This document shows, piece by piece, positions 56,504 through 64,000 of a stretch of 64,000 bases of DNA. Below the pieces are notes generated by a model that was not told where the DNA came from, did no database searches, and worked only from the letters and a program-made list of their open reading frames with translations. Every line of letters begins with the position of its first letter. Positions within the stretch are counted from its first letter, which is position 1. Source of the stretch: Methanoculleus bourgensis MS2 (GTDB taxonomy: Archaea > Halobacteriota > Methanomicrobia > Methanomicrobiales > Methanoculleaceae); assembly GCF_000304355.2 (NCBI RefSeq), contig NC_018227.2, forward strand, positions 806,001-870,000. The letters run 5' to 3'. A program made the translations under genes and the position numbers.

Positions 56504-57126
56504 GACGTCTCTCCGGGCACCTCGTCGAACTTCGCAAGCGATTTCATGGCGTTGCTCATGGTCTCGATCTCGATGAGCCACTCGTCGAAGAGGCCGGGGT
56601 TCTCCATGTCGTCCTTGATGTACTTCGCGCAGCAGGTGGCGCCGTCGATCACGGCGGCCCCGATATTCGCCGCAACCTCGAGCGCCTCCTCGAGTTCCTC
56701 CTCGTCGAGGGCCCTGCCTTTCTTCACGAGCGTCTTGATATCCTTATCAAACCCGCCCTCGAGGTACTTCCGGCAGGCGGTGAAGAGCACCAGCAGGGAG
56801 AGCTGGAGCGACCCGATGATATCCTCAAGTTCCCCCGCGGGAAGCCCGGTCATGACGATCAGCTCCACGTCGTCGAGCTTCGCCGTGGCCTCCTCCTTCG
56901 TGAGCCGGTCGTTCTGGTAGAGACGGATGATCTTTAAGACGGAGAGGGTGATATCCTCGGTGAAACTGTAGAGCATCTGCTCCCCTTCGGAGACCTCTTC
57001 GCCCTCGGCGGGCTCAAAGTCCGCACCCTCCAGCGTCGTTAGCCAGTTGTCCCAGCGCTCCTGGTTGTAAAAAATATAGAAGAGTTTCATGGGCTCTGCC
57101 TGTTTGGCTTTCGCTTTCTTCGCCAT
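56500..57126 (-). CDS. DUF2150-like archaeal protein
   Basis: The protein of about 208 residues starts MAKKAKAKQAEPMKLFYIFYNQERWDNWLTTLEGADFEPAEGEE and continues with helices LSVLKIIRLYQNDRLTKEEATAKLDDVELIV and DDMENPGLFDEWLIEIETMSNAMKSLAKFDEVPG. It fits the euryarchaeal DUF2150 family. Function is unknown. It is co-translated with the next gene by a GTGA overlap. Confidence 0.75.
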   Translation of the reverse strand: MAKKAKAKQAEPMKLFYIFYNQERWDNWLTTLEGADFEPAEGEEVSEGEQMLYSFTEDITLSVLKIIRLYQNDRLTKEEATAKLDDVELIVMTGLPAGELEDIIGSLQLSLLVLFTACRKYLEGGFDKDIKTLVKKGRALDEEELEEALEVAANIGAAVIDGATCCAKYIKDDMENPGLFDEWLIEIETMSNAMKSLAKFDEVPGETS

Positions 57127-57240
57127 ATCAGTACACATTCGGAGTGCCTCTTTTAAAAATCATTTGCTCTTCGGGCAGATGACCGGAATTGCCGCGATCC
57201 GCGAAGATTCATCTAGAACAAATGAGCATAAGTTGAGCAG

Positions 57241-58011
57241 ATGGCAAGAGTCTGCAGGCTTGACGCAGTCCTGAAATCCTACGAGCCCATCGCGATCGCA
57301 CTCTCCGGAGGGACGGATAGTTCGGTCCTGCTGGCCAGCGCCCGGCGGCACGGAGTCCGGGCGATCGCAATCAGCGTCGATACAGGGCTCGCCCCACCGG
57401 GAGAACTCGCGGCGGCGCGGGAACTCGCGGACCGTCTGGGTGTTCCGCACGTCACAATACCGCTTGATATGCTCGATATCCCCGCTGTCCGGGAGAACCG
57501 GCCGGACCGGTGCTATGTCTGCAAGCGGGCGATGATGGAGGCGATTGTCGCTGAGGCAGGGCGGCGGGGGTGCCGGACGGTGGTCGACGGGACCCACGCT
57601 GATGACCAGCCTGCAACACGGCCCGGGATGCGGGCGCTCCATGAACTCGGTATCAGGAGCCCGTTTGCGGAGTGCGGTATGGGGAAGGTGGATATCGAGG
57701 CTCTTGCGGCGGATCTCGGGGTGGCCGTCCGCCCGCCGTCGGCATGCCTCACGACCCGTATCCCCACCGGTGAGCCGGTCACCCGGGAGTGTCTCGCGCT
57801 CGTGGGGGTCGCCGAGGCCCTCCTCGCGCGGGAGATTCCCGGGACCATACGGGTCCGGTGCAGCGGTCGCCGGGCCATCATCGAGGCCGACCCGGCGTAC
57901 CGCCGGAGGCTGGAGCGGCTGCTCGGTGCGGTGAAGGACCTTGGGTTCGAGGACGTGGCAATCGCGCCGGGGGGCTACGAAGAGGGAGGTGCGGATTCGT
58001 GGAAGCGGTGA
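57241..58011 (+). CDS. larE: ATP-dependent sacrificial sulfur transferase LarE
   Basis: The 256-residue PP-loop protein has IAIALSGGTDSSVLLASA, DRCYVCKRAMMEAIV and PSACLTTRIPTGEPV. The last contains the Cys that in characterised one-Cys LarE gives up its sulfur for the nickel-pincer cofactor. larB is 34 kb away; no larC or larA is seen. The end overlaps thiI, so sulfur-transfer genes are grouped. Confidence 0.88.
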   Translation: MARVCRLDAVLKSYEPIAIALSGGTDSSVLLASARRHGVRAIAISVDTGLAPPGELAAARELADRLGVPHVTIPLDMLDIPAVRENRPDRCYVCKRAMMEAIVAEAGRRGCRTVVDGTHADDQPATRPGMRALHELGIRSPFAECGMGKVDIEALAADLGVAVRPPSACLTTRIPTGEPVTRECLALVGVAEALLAREIPGTIRVRCSGRRAIIEADPAYRRRLERLLGAVKDLGFEDVAIAPGGYEEGGADSWKR

Positions 58012-59201
58012 TGGTCAGGTACGGCGAGATCTTCCTCAAGAGCGAGCCGGTGAAACGGCGGTTCATATCGATAATGACCCAAACCATCAGGCTCGCGCTG
58101 GAGGCTGAAGGGCTCTCCCACCGCATCGAGACCCCGCGGGGACGGATCCTGATCTTCGGCGACGAACCGCAGCGTATCGCCAAAATTGCCGTCAGGACGT
58201 TTGGAGTGGTGAGCGTCAGCGTCTGCACAATGACCTCCGCTGATATCCCCGGGATCTCTGCTGCGGCCGTCGAGCACGCAGAGCGCCGTCTCCGGCCCGG
58301 GATGTCGTTTGCGGTCAGGGCGCGCCGGTCGGGTGTTGAGGGGTTCAACAGCCAGGAACTCGCGGCTGCGGTCGGCTCGGCCGTCCTCGACCGGATCCCT
58401 GAGGCCACGGTGAACCTGACGGCACCCGACTACGAGATCTTCGTGGAGGCCCGGGAGTTTGGCGGCCTTGTCTATGACGAGAAGATCAGCGGGCCGGGCG
58501 GGCTCCCGTACGGGACACAGGGTGAAGTGATGGCCCTGCTCTCGGATGGCATCGACTCGCCCGTCGCGTCGTGGCTGATGATGCGCCGGGGTTGCCTGAT
58601 GGTGCACGTCCATATGCACAGCGGGCGGTTTGGCGGGGCTGACTCTGAGAAGAACGTCCTGCAGAGCCATGCCCGGCTCTCTGCCTGGGTTCCGGGGCAC
58701 ACCCTCGACCTCCTCGTCGTGGACATGGAGCCGTTCTTTGAGGTGATTACAGCGTTTAGGGAGCCCCGTTACCGGTGCATTCTCTGCAAGCGGTTCATGC
58801 TCAGGGTAGCAAGCATCCTTGCCGAAGAGCGGGGCGCCTACGCGCTTGTCAACGGCGACAACCTGGGGCAGGTGGCGTCCCAGACCCTGGCGAACATGGC
58901 GGTGATCGCCCCGGCGGCGAGCGTTCCCGTGCTCCGGCCGCTCATCGGGTTTGATAAGGAGGAGGTTGTCGAGCGCGCACGGGCTATCGGGACGTTTGAG
59001 CCCCATCCCGGGAGTGTCGGGTGCACGGTCGCCCCCCGCCACCCCTCGACGGCGGCGCCCGCGGCGACGATAGCGCGGATCGAGGAGGAACTCGGTGTGG
59101 ACGACCTCGCGGCGCGGGCGGCGGGGACGGTGCGGCGGTACCGCGCAAAGAATGGGGTGATTGAGGGGGCTCCCCGCTCTCAGCCTGCTTCACCTCCATG
59201 A
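57999..59201 (+). CDS. thiI: tRNA 4-thiouridine synthetase ThiI
   Basis: The protein of about 400 residues has an N-terminal ferredoxin-like region (VEAVMVRYGEIFLKSEPVKRRFISIM), a THUMP domain (AVRARRSGVEGFNSQELAAAVGSAVLDRIPEATVNLTAPDYEIFVEAR) and the PP loop VMALLSDGIDSPVASWLMMRRG. It also has CILCKRFMLRVA. There is no rhodanese domain, as usual in archaea. GTG 57999 follows GAGGGAGG. The frame is open farther upstream inside larE. Confidence 0.9.
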   Translation: MEAVMVRYGEIFLKSEPVKRRFISIMTQTIRLALEAEGLSHRIETPRGRILIFGDEPQRIAKIAVRTFGVVSVSVCTMTSADIPGISAAAVEHAERRLRPGMSFAVRARRSGVEGFNSQELAAAVGSAVLDRIPEATVNLTAPDYEIFVEAREFGGLVYDEKISGPGGLPYGTQGEVMALLSDGIDSPVASWLMMRRGCLMVHVHMHSGRFGGADSEKNVLQSHARLSAWVPGHTLDLLVVDMEPFFEVITAFREPRYRCILCKRFMLRVASILAEERGAYALVNGDNLGQVASQTLANMAVIAPAASVPVLRPLIGFDKEEVVERARAIGTFEPHPGSVGCTVAPRHPSTAAPAATIARIEEELGVDDLAARAAGTVRRYRAKNGVIEGAPRSQPASPP

Positions 59202-59207
59202 CCATGG

Positions 59208-59290
59208 CCTCACGCGAAGGCCGCGAAGCCACGAAGGGGTGTTGCAGGTACCCGGACAGATCTTCGCGTCCTTCGCGGCTTCGCGTGAGG
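59208..59290. terminator. Long palindrome between convergent genes
   Basis: CCTCACGCGAAGGCCGCGAA and its arm (...TTCGCGGCTTCGCGTGAGG) form an imperfect stem of about 30 bp with a loop of about 20. It lies 6 bases after the thiI stop, between two convergent genes, and can work as a bidirectional terminator. The sequence is the same core as in the CTAG-ended elements, without their ends. Confidence 0.6.
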
Positions 59291-59407
59291 TGCCTGGTGC
59301 GGATAGCGAGAGGCGGGATCAACGCGGGCGCCCATGTTTCAGGTTCTCATCCGAAGGTGATGTTGTCGTTCCTCGCACCCGTTCGAAAAAAGGATTCTCC
59401 GGGGCCT

Positions 59408-60586
59408 TCAGAGAATATTCAGCCCGTTTTCCCGCGCAATCTCGACAAACGACTCGCCGACGTGCCGGATCTGCTTTGCGGTCAGCCCGAAGGTGTTGAA
59501 CTTCCAGACCCTGGTGGAGCCCGGGATGACGCCTGTGATCCCCCGCTTCTTCAGTTCGCTTGAGAGGAAGTATCCGCGCTTTTTATGCTGCTGTGCGACC
59601 GTATCGAAGGAACCGCGGGTGTCTATCCGGGTCAGGGTGTGCCGGCGCGGGTAGTCTGAGAGGACCTTCGTCCCCTCGATGGAGAGGAGGGCGTCCGTGA
59701 CCTCCTGCGAGTGCGCAACCTCAGTCTCCCAATGCTGCACCCGCTCCCTGACGTGGGGGAACGAGGCCATCATGCCGACGACGGTGACGCCCATGAGGGT
59801 GCACCCCATCATCTCCACCTCTTTCATGCCGAATGTCCGGCCGGTCACGTCGCCCTTTGCCTTTGTCGTCCGGAAGACCCGCTCGGCGTGCTCGTTCGTC
59901 GTTGCGAGGAGACCGGACGGCGCCGGGGCTGCCATGCTCTTGTGGCCCGACCCGACAACGAAGTCGGCGCCGAGCGCTTTCCCGTCGACGGGCATGATCC
60001 CGACCGAGTAGGCCCCGTTGACGAGGACCGGGATGTCGTACTGGTGGGCGACCTTCACGATCCCGGCGACGTCATGGACGTTCCCGTACTGGTAATCGAC
60101 GTGGTCGACGAAGAGCAGGGGCGGCGTTCGCGAAAACTTCCTGATCACCGCCTCGATCTTCTCCGCGGCGGTGTCGGGGGTGATGTGGTTCTTTGCATCT
60201 TTTGGGATCTCCTGGGGGATCCCGCCTGCTGCCTCGACCGCCATAAACTCGGTGTAGTGGGCAAGCGACGTGACGATGACCGGGTCGCCCTTCTCCACAT
60301 ACGTGCTTGCGACCGCCTGGAACCCCCGGCGCGCCCCCGGGACCACCCGTACCGTATCCATATTCAGCCATGCGGCGAGGTCGGCGTGGAATTGGGCGAT
60401 GGGGGGGTTCTGGATATAGTCGAGCCTGAACGGGCTCCGGCAGTTGTCGCAGACCGAGTAGCCGTCGCCGAACGCGATCGCCGCCTTCATGGCATCGGCG
60501 GTGAGCCGCCCGCCCGCCTGGATGGGGTCGATGTTGATGTACATCTCTTCGACGTCGCGAGCGTCGATATCGACTCCGCACTTCAC
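59408..60586 (-). CDS. pscS: O-phospho-L-seryl-tRNA:Cys-tRNA synthase
   Basis: The 392-residue PLP enzyme converts Sep-tRNA(Cys) to Cys-tRNA(Cys). It has the N-terminal YSVCDNCRSPFRLDYIQNPPI with conserved Cys, the PLP-anchoring GARRGFQAV and VGSGHKSMAAPAPSGLL (Schiff-base Lys). GMKEVEMMGCTLMGV contains another conserved Cys. The pathway is typical of methanogens. GTG 60586 overlaps the preceding small gene (GTGA). Confidence 0.93.
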   Translation of the reverse strand: MKCGVDIDARDVEEMYINIDPIQAGGRLTADAMKAAIAFGDGYSVCDNCRSPFRLDYIQNPPIAQFHADLAAWLNMDTVRVVPGARRGFQAVASTYVEKGDPVIVTSLAHYTEFMAVEAAGGIPQEIPKDAKNHITPDTAAEKIEAVIRKFSRTPPLLFVDHVDYQYGNVHDVAGIVKVAHQYDIPVLVNGAYSVGIMPVDGKALGADFVVGSGHKSMAAPAPSGLLATTNEHAERVFRTTKAKGDVTGRTFGMKEVEMMGCTLMGVTVVGMMASFPHVRERVQHWETEVAHSQEVTDALLSIEGTKVLSDYPRRHTLTRIDTRGSFDTVAQQHKKRGYFLSSELKKRGITGVIPGSTRVWKFNTFGLTAKQIRHVGESFVEIARENGLNIL

Positions 60587-60765
60587 CGTACCAACTCCTC
60601 TTCAATGATTGCGATCTGCCGCTTCACCTTCGCAATGGAGGTTGCGGCGCGCTTTTGCTGTGCCTCATCAAGGTCATGCCCGGGAGCTGTCTCACGTAGC
60701 AGGAACCGGAGGTCGGAGAGGATGAAGAGTGCCTGAAAAACTGCATCTACGGCTCTTTTTGACAC
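60583..60765 (-). CDS. Small helical protein coupled to SepCysS
   Basis: The 60-65-residue protein (VSKRAVDAVFQALFILSDLRFLLRETAPGHDLDEAQQKRAATSIAKVKRQIAIIEEELVR) is predicted to be two or three helices. The end overlaps the SepCysS start by 4 bases. It may be a minimal version of the SepCysE-type adaptor, but I cannot show homology by eye. GTG 60765 has GGTGAT upstream; TTG 60780 is the alternative. Confidence 0.55.
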   Translation of the reverse strand: MSKRAVDAVFQALFILSDLRFLLRETAPGHDLDEAQQKRAATSIAKVKRQIAIIEEELVR

Positions 60766-60895
60766 GAGATCACCATACAAATATCAGTGAGAATATATTA
60801 GATTAAGCGTATTATGGGCATTGCCCTGGTGCCGGACACTTTCGCGCCGCGCGGCTCAGGCATTTATGCGCTGAGGGCATGGAGAGTTATTGGGC

Positions 60896-62056
60896 ATGAA
60901 GATCGTTCATGTAGCAGACACGCACCTGGGATTATCGGCATTTAACCGGGTCGATCCCGAAACCGGGATGAACCTGCGCGAGCAGCTCATCTACGACAAC
61001 TTCCTTGCTGCAATCGACCGGATCATCGGGATGCATCCGGATGCGCTCGTCCATGCGGGCGACCTCTTCCACCAGGTCAAGCCGAAGACCCGCGCCTACA
61101 CGACGGCGCTTGACGCCCTCTGCCGCCTGCAGGATGCCGGGATCCCGATGATCGTGATCGCGGGCAACCACAGCATGGCGAAGACCCGTTACACGGCATC
61201 GCCGTTCGAGGTCCTCGAGCGGGGAGGCTACCGCGCAAACGACCTCTACGTCGCCCACCACAACCGCTACCGGCGGGTTGAACTCGACGATACGGTCTTT
61301 CACCTGATACCGAATATGCTCCAGCCCGAGGGGTACCGGGCGGCGTTTGAAGGGATCGAGTTCTCAAGCGGCACAAACGTGCTCGTCACCCACGGTCTTG
61401 CGAGCATCCTCTCAGATAAACGGCTGCATACCGTTGCTGAGCACGAACTGGATGCGACCATCATATCAGACCGGTTCGACTACATCGCGCTCGGCCACTT
61501 CCACGGCCAGGTGCAGGTCGCGGATAACGCCTGGTACAGCGGATCGCTTGAGTACTGCAACTACGGGGAGATTACGGAGACCAAGGGGGGCCTCGCCGTG
61601 GACCTGGCAACCGGGAAGGTCGATCCTCTCGACCTCCCGCACACCCCCATGATCAGCCTCGGGAGGGTCAACTGCGACGGGCTCTCGGCCCGGGAGGTCG
61701 TGGACGCCGTCCTCGCGGCGGTCGAGGATGCCGGGAAGGCAACCTCCCAGGCGATCTGCCAGATCACGCTCGACGGAATACGCCGCGAGATCCTCAGGGC
61801 GCTCGACCAGAAGGCTCTCTCTGATGCCCGGAGCCGGATGCTCGACCTCAAACTCCGGGTGATAGCGGTCGACGACACCGCCCAGATCTTCCGGGAAGAG
61901 TCGCTTGCCGGTGTAGACTATGTCGCCGAGTTTGAACGGTTCGTGGAGAGGGAGCACCTTGCCCCCGGTGATGAGGAGTATGTGAAGAAAATCGGGACCC
62001 GGGTCCTCCGATCGGTCATCGCACGCCACAGAGAGGGAGAGAGTGCTGCTGAATAA
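60896..62056 (+). CDS. mre11: DNA double-strand break repair nuclease Mre11
   Basis: The protein of about 386 residues has metallophosphoesterase motifs in order: VHVADTHLGLSAFN, HAGDLFHQVKP, IVIAGNHSMAKT, VTHGLASIL and IALGHFHGQVQV. It forms the nuclease partner of Rad50, processing DNA ends. ATG 60896 is chosen over TTG 60890. It overlaps rad50 by 14 bases. Confidence 0.93.
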   Translation: MKIVHVADTHLGLSAFNRVDPETGMNLREQLIYDNFLAAIDRIIGMHPDALVHAGDLFHQVKPKTRAYTTALDALCRLQDAGIPMIVIAGNHSMAKTRYTASPFEVLERGGYRANDLYVAHHNRYRRVELDDTVFHLIPNMLQPEGYRAAFEGIEFSSGTNVLVTHGLASILSDKRLHTVAEHELDATIISDRFDYIALGHFHGQVQVADNAWYSGSLEYCNYGEITETKGGLAVDLATGKVDPLDLPHTPMISLGRVNCDGLSAREVVDAVLAAVEDAGKATSQAICQITLDGIRREILRALDQKALSDARSRMLDLKLRVIAVDDTAQIFREESLAGVDYVAEFERFVEREHLAPGDEEYVKKIGTRVLRSVIARHREGESAAE

Positions 62057-64000
62057 ACTTGTGATGCGCAACTTCAAGCGGTTCCGGGACCAGGAGATCA
62101 TCTTCCAGGACGGCATCACCGGGATCGTCGGGAACAACGGGACCGGCAAGAGCAGCATTGTGAGCGCTATCCTCTTTGCTCTCTATGGGCTCCAGGGGAC
62201 GGGAATCGACGGGGACTACATCGTCAGTTCGTTTGCGGGCCCGCAGGACGTCTGCGAGGTCCGCCTGGACTTCCTGGCCGGCGGCAACGAGTATGCCGTC
62301 GTCCGTAAATTCAAGCGCCGCCCTTCCTCCACCCTCCATGAGGCAAACCTCTACCTGAACCAGAGACTCCTCGCAAGCAGCGTCCAGAAGGTGGGGCAGG
62401 AGGTGCAGCGGATCGTCGGCATGGGTCCGGGTGACTTCCGCAACACCATCTATGCCGGGCAGAAGGAACTCCTCACCCTGATCGAGAGCAGGGCCGGGTC
62501 CCGGAAGGACTGGTTCATGCAGGTGCTGGGCATCGATTACCTCAAGAAAGACAGCATGGAAGCGTTGAAGGAGGTCATCGATGCCAGGGAAGGGAGCCAC
62601 CGGGAGATCTCCGGGAGGCTCCAGGAGCTGGACGCAGGCGGTGCCCGTGACCGCATCCAGACGCTCCGGACCGAGCTTGCCGGTGCAGAGGAAGAGGCGG
62701 GGAGGATCGCGGCCGCGGAGAGGAGTGCCGGGGAGACGCTTGAGCGTGCCCGGGAGGAGCGCGACCGTCTGCTCCTGGTGCGTGACTGCTACCTGCGCCT
62801 CGCAAAGGAAGAAGAGGTGCTGATCGCTGAGGTCGGGCGGCTCCGCACCGAGTGCCGGGAGGGGGAAGCGGAGATCGCGGAACGCATGAGACTGCAGGAC
62901 GACCTCGAAGCCCTCTCCCTCACCGCCGGCCGCTACGAGGCCCTGAAGGCGGAGGTCGCCGCGATGACCACTGAGAAGGTCAGGGCCGACCACCTGGCTC
63001 TCGCCGCCGCAGCCGCACGGGAGCAGGTGCGGGAGTACAATGAGCGCCGTGCGAAGATCGAGGCGGACCTCGCCGCACTTGCAGAGGATGAGGAGGCCGT
63101 CGCCGCCCTTGCCCGGAAGGTCGGGGAGCGGCAGGCGCTCCGTGACCGTACTGTGGCGATGAAGGGCCTCCAGCCTGAGTATGATGCCCTCCGCGAAGAA
63201 CTCGCCCGCATGGACGAGCGGTTCGTCCAGACTGAACGGCGCGTCCTGGAGAACCGGGCTGATATCGAGGGGGTCGAGGAGAAGGCCGGGCACCTTGCGG
63301 CGCTCGAGGCTGAGGTCGGTGGGTATGACGCCCTCCGTGCCCGTGACGAGGTGCTCCTCTCGGCAGCAGGGTATGCCAGGGAGGAAGAGCGGTGCCTGCG
63401 GGAGGCTCGCACCGCATCAGATGAGATGGACCTACTCGAGAGCGAGATCGCCGGGCTTGCCCGGCAACTCGCCGGGATAGGTGCCGTCGAGGAGGGGATC
63501 GAGACGGCCGAGAGCCGGAAGGACTACCTGACATCGCGGATCAGTGCCTGTGCCACACGCCAGCAGGCGGTCCGCGAAGAGATCCGGAGGCTGGCCGAAC
63601 ACCAGGCAGAGATCCTCAAAGCAGGTCCGGACGGGTCCTGCCCGATGTGCCACCAGGGTCTCGGGGAGCACTACGAAGGACTGCTCGGCGACCTTGCAAC
63701 AGCCGCCGCGTCGATGCAGGAGACGCTCGCGGGTCTTGAGCAGGAGCATGCGAGAGCGACCGCCGAGCACCAGGAGGTTGTTGCCGGGCTGCAGGACCTC
63801 CTGCAGCAGCGCACCGCCCTCCAGCGCATAAAAGAGCAGCACGCACTCTACTCCTCCCGCTACAGGCAGAGCGCCGACGCCGTGCGGCGGTGGCAGGCCG
63901 AGGCCGGAGAGCACCGCGCCGCGATACGGGCGCTGGGTCTGGAGGGGTATGATCCGGCGGCGCACGATGCCCTCAGGGAGCGGCTCCGGGACCTTGCAGA
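62043..64000 (+). CDS. rad50: DNA repair ATPase Rad50 (partial, runs off the window)
   Basis: From GTG 62043 the frame is open to the window end (652 codons). The Walker A motif GIVGNNGTGKSSIVSAILFALYG is at residues 31-50, and a long coiled coil begins near residue 180. The zinc hook CPMC is at residues 533-536 (TGC at 63639). The descending coil and C-terminal ATPase half are beyond the window. It is coupled to mre11 by the overlap. Confidence 0.93.
   Translation, partial: MLLNKLVMRNFKRFRDQEIIFQDGITGIVGNNGTGKSSIVSAILFALYGLQGTGIDGDYIVSSFAGPQDVCEVRLDFLAGGNEYAVVRKFKRRPSSTLHEANLYLNQRLLASSVQKVGQEVQRIVGMGPGDFRNTIYAGQKELLTLIESRAGSRKDWFMQVLGIDYLKKDSMEALKEVIDAREGSHREISGRLQELDAGGARDRIQTLRTELAGAEEEAGRIAAAERSAGETLERAREERDRLLLVRDCYLRLAKEEEVLIAEVGRLRTECREGEAEIAERMRLQDDLEALSLTAGRYEALKAEVAAMTTEKVRADHLALAAAAAREQVREYNERRAKIEADLAALAEDEEAVAALARKVGERQALRDRTVAMKGLQPEYDALREELARMDERFVQTERRVLENRADIEGVEEKAGHLAALEAEVGGYDALRARDEVLLSAAGYAREEERCLREARTASDEMDLLESEIAGLARQLAGIGAVEEGIETAESRKDYLTSRISACATRQQAVREEIRRLAEHQAEILKAGPDGSCPMCHQGLGEHYEGLLGDLATAAASMQETLAGLEQEHARATAEHQEVVAGLQDLLQQRTALQRIKEQHALYSSRYRQSADAVRRWQAEAGEHRAAIRALGLEGYDPAAHDALRERLRDLA

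Noticed and set aside
62016-63293. 425-codon minus-strand frame opposite rad50
   Set aside because: It lies over the Rad50 coiled coil, whose biased codons keep the antisense open; no domain.

Overview
The window is a GC-rich chromosomal segment of a methanogenic euryarchaeon, most likely order Methanomicrobiales and close to Methanoculleus. The lineage markers seen are MfnB (methanofuran synthesis), SepCysS (tRNA-dependent cysteine synthesis), topoisomerase VI, Mre11/Rad50, archaeal NadM, an intron-containing tRNA-Tyr with the archaeal C1:G72 pair, and archaeal TATA boxes. The assignment rests on gene content alone; no database search was possible.

Layout. 0-10 kb: leuA, tRNA-Tyr and tRNA-Asp, a HEAT-repeat protein, a PP2C phosphatase, a radical SAM gene with a frameshift, an ArsR-type regulator with an Hsp20-like partner, guaB, mfnB and a HisA-like protein. 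10-27.8 kb: housekeeping genes (tmk, valS, hisS, top6B-top6A, nadM, larB) mixed with membrane proteins (DUF92, DUF4013, MATE) and unassigned genes. 27.8-36.8 kb: an accessory stretch with a zinc-ribbon/pRiA4b-ORF3/DUF6398 fusion, a DUF4143 remnant, a divergent hxlR-hcp pair with two operator-like palindromes, a nucleotidyltransferase-like two-gene unit whose small partner is duplicated 7 kb away beside top6A, an orphan hicB, a cyclase and a HAD hydrolase. 36.9-55.6 kb: a surface-polysaccharide island with more AT-rich patches. It holds methyltransferases, a three-gene UDP-deoxyamino-sugar route, wecB-wecC for UDP-ManNAcA, a Gfo/Idh oxidoreductase, five glycosyltransferases, a Wzx-like flippase and an acetyltransferase. 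An IS110-family element splits one glycosyltransferase. 56-64 kb: DUF2150, larE-thiI, SepCysS with a tiny co-translated partner, and mre11-rad50 (rad50 runs off the window).

The most unusual feature is a family of short non-coding elements with CTAG at their ends, related terminal inverted repeats (TAGTG..., then TTTCAYCTTAT-like) and a palindromic core rich in CACGCGAAG/CTTCGCG. Full copies lie at 2993-3472 (two units, one nested), 5536-5812 and 55688-56045 (two tandem units). Degenerate or core-only copies lie near 14.84, 29.96 and 59.21 kb. Most abut stop codons or lie between gene 3' ends. A 542-bp element at 33350-33891 shares the CTAGTGCA terminus. A separate repeat of about 137 bp occurs at 14.7 kb and, inverted, at 47.7 kb. 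The best candidate for an undescribed system is the nucleotidyltransferase-like/small-protein unit: both copies of the small gene are followed by an overlapping ORF with a matching N-terminus.
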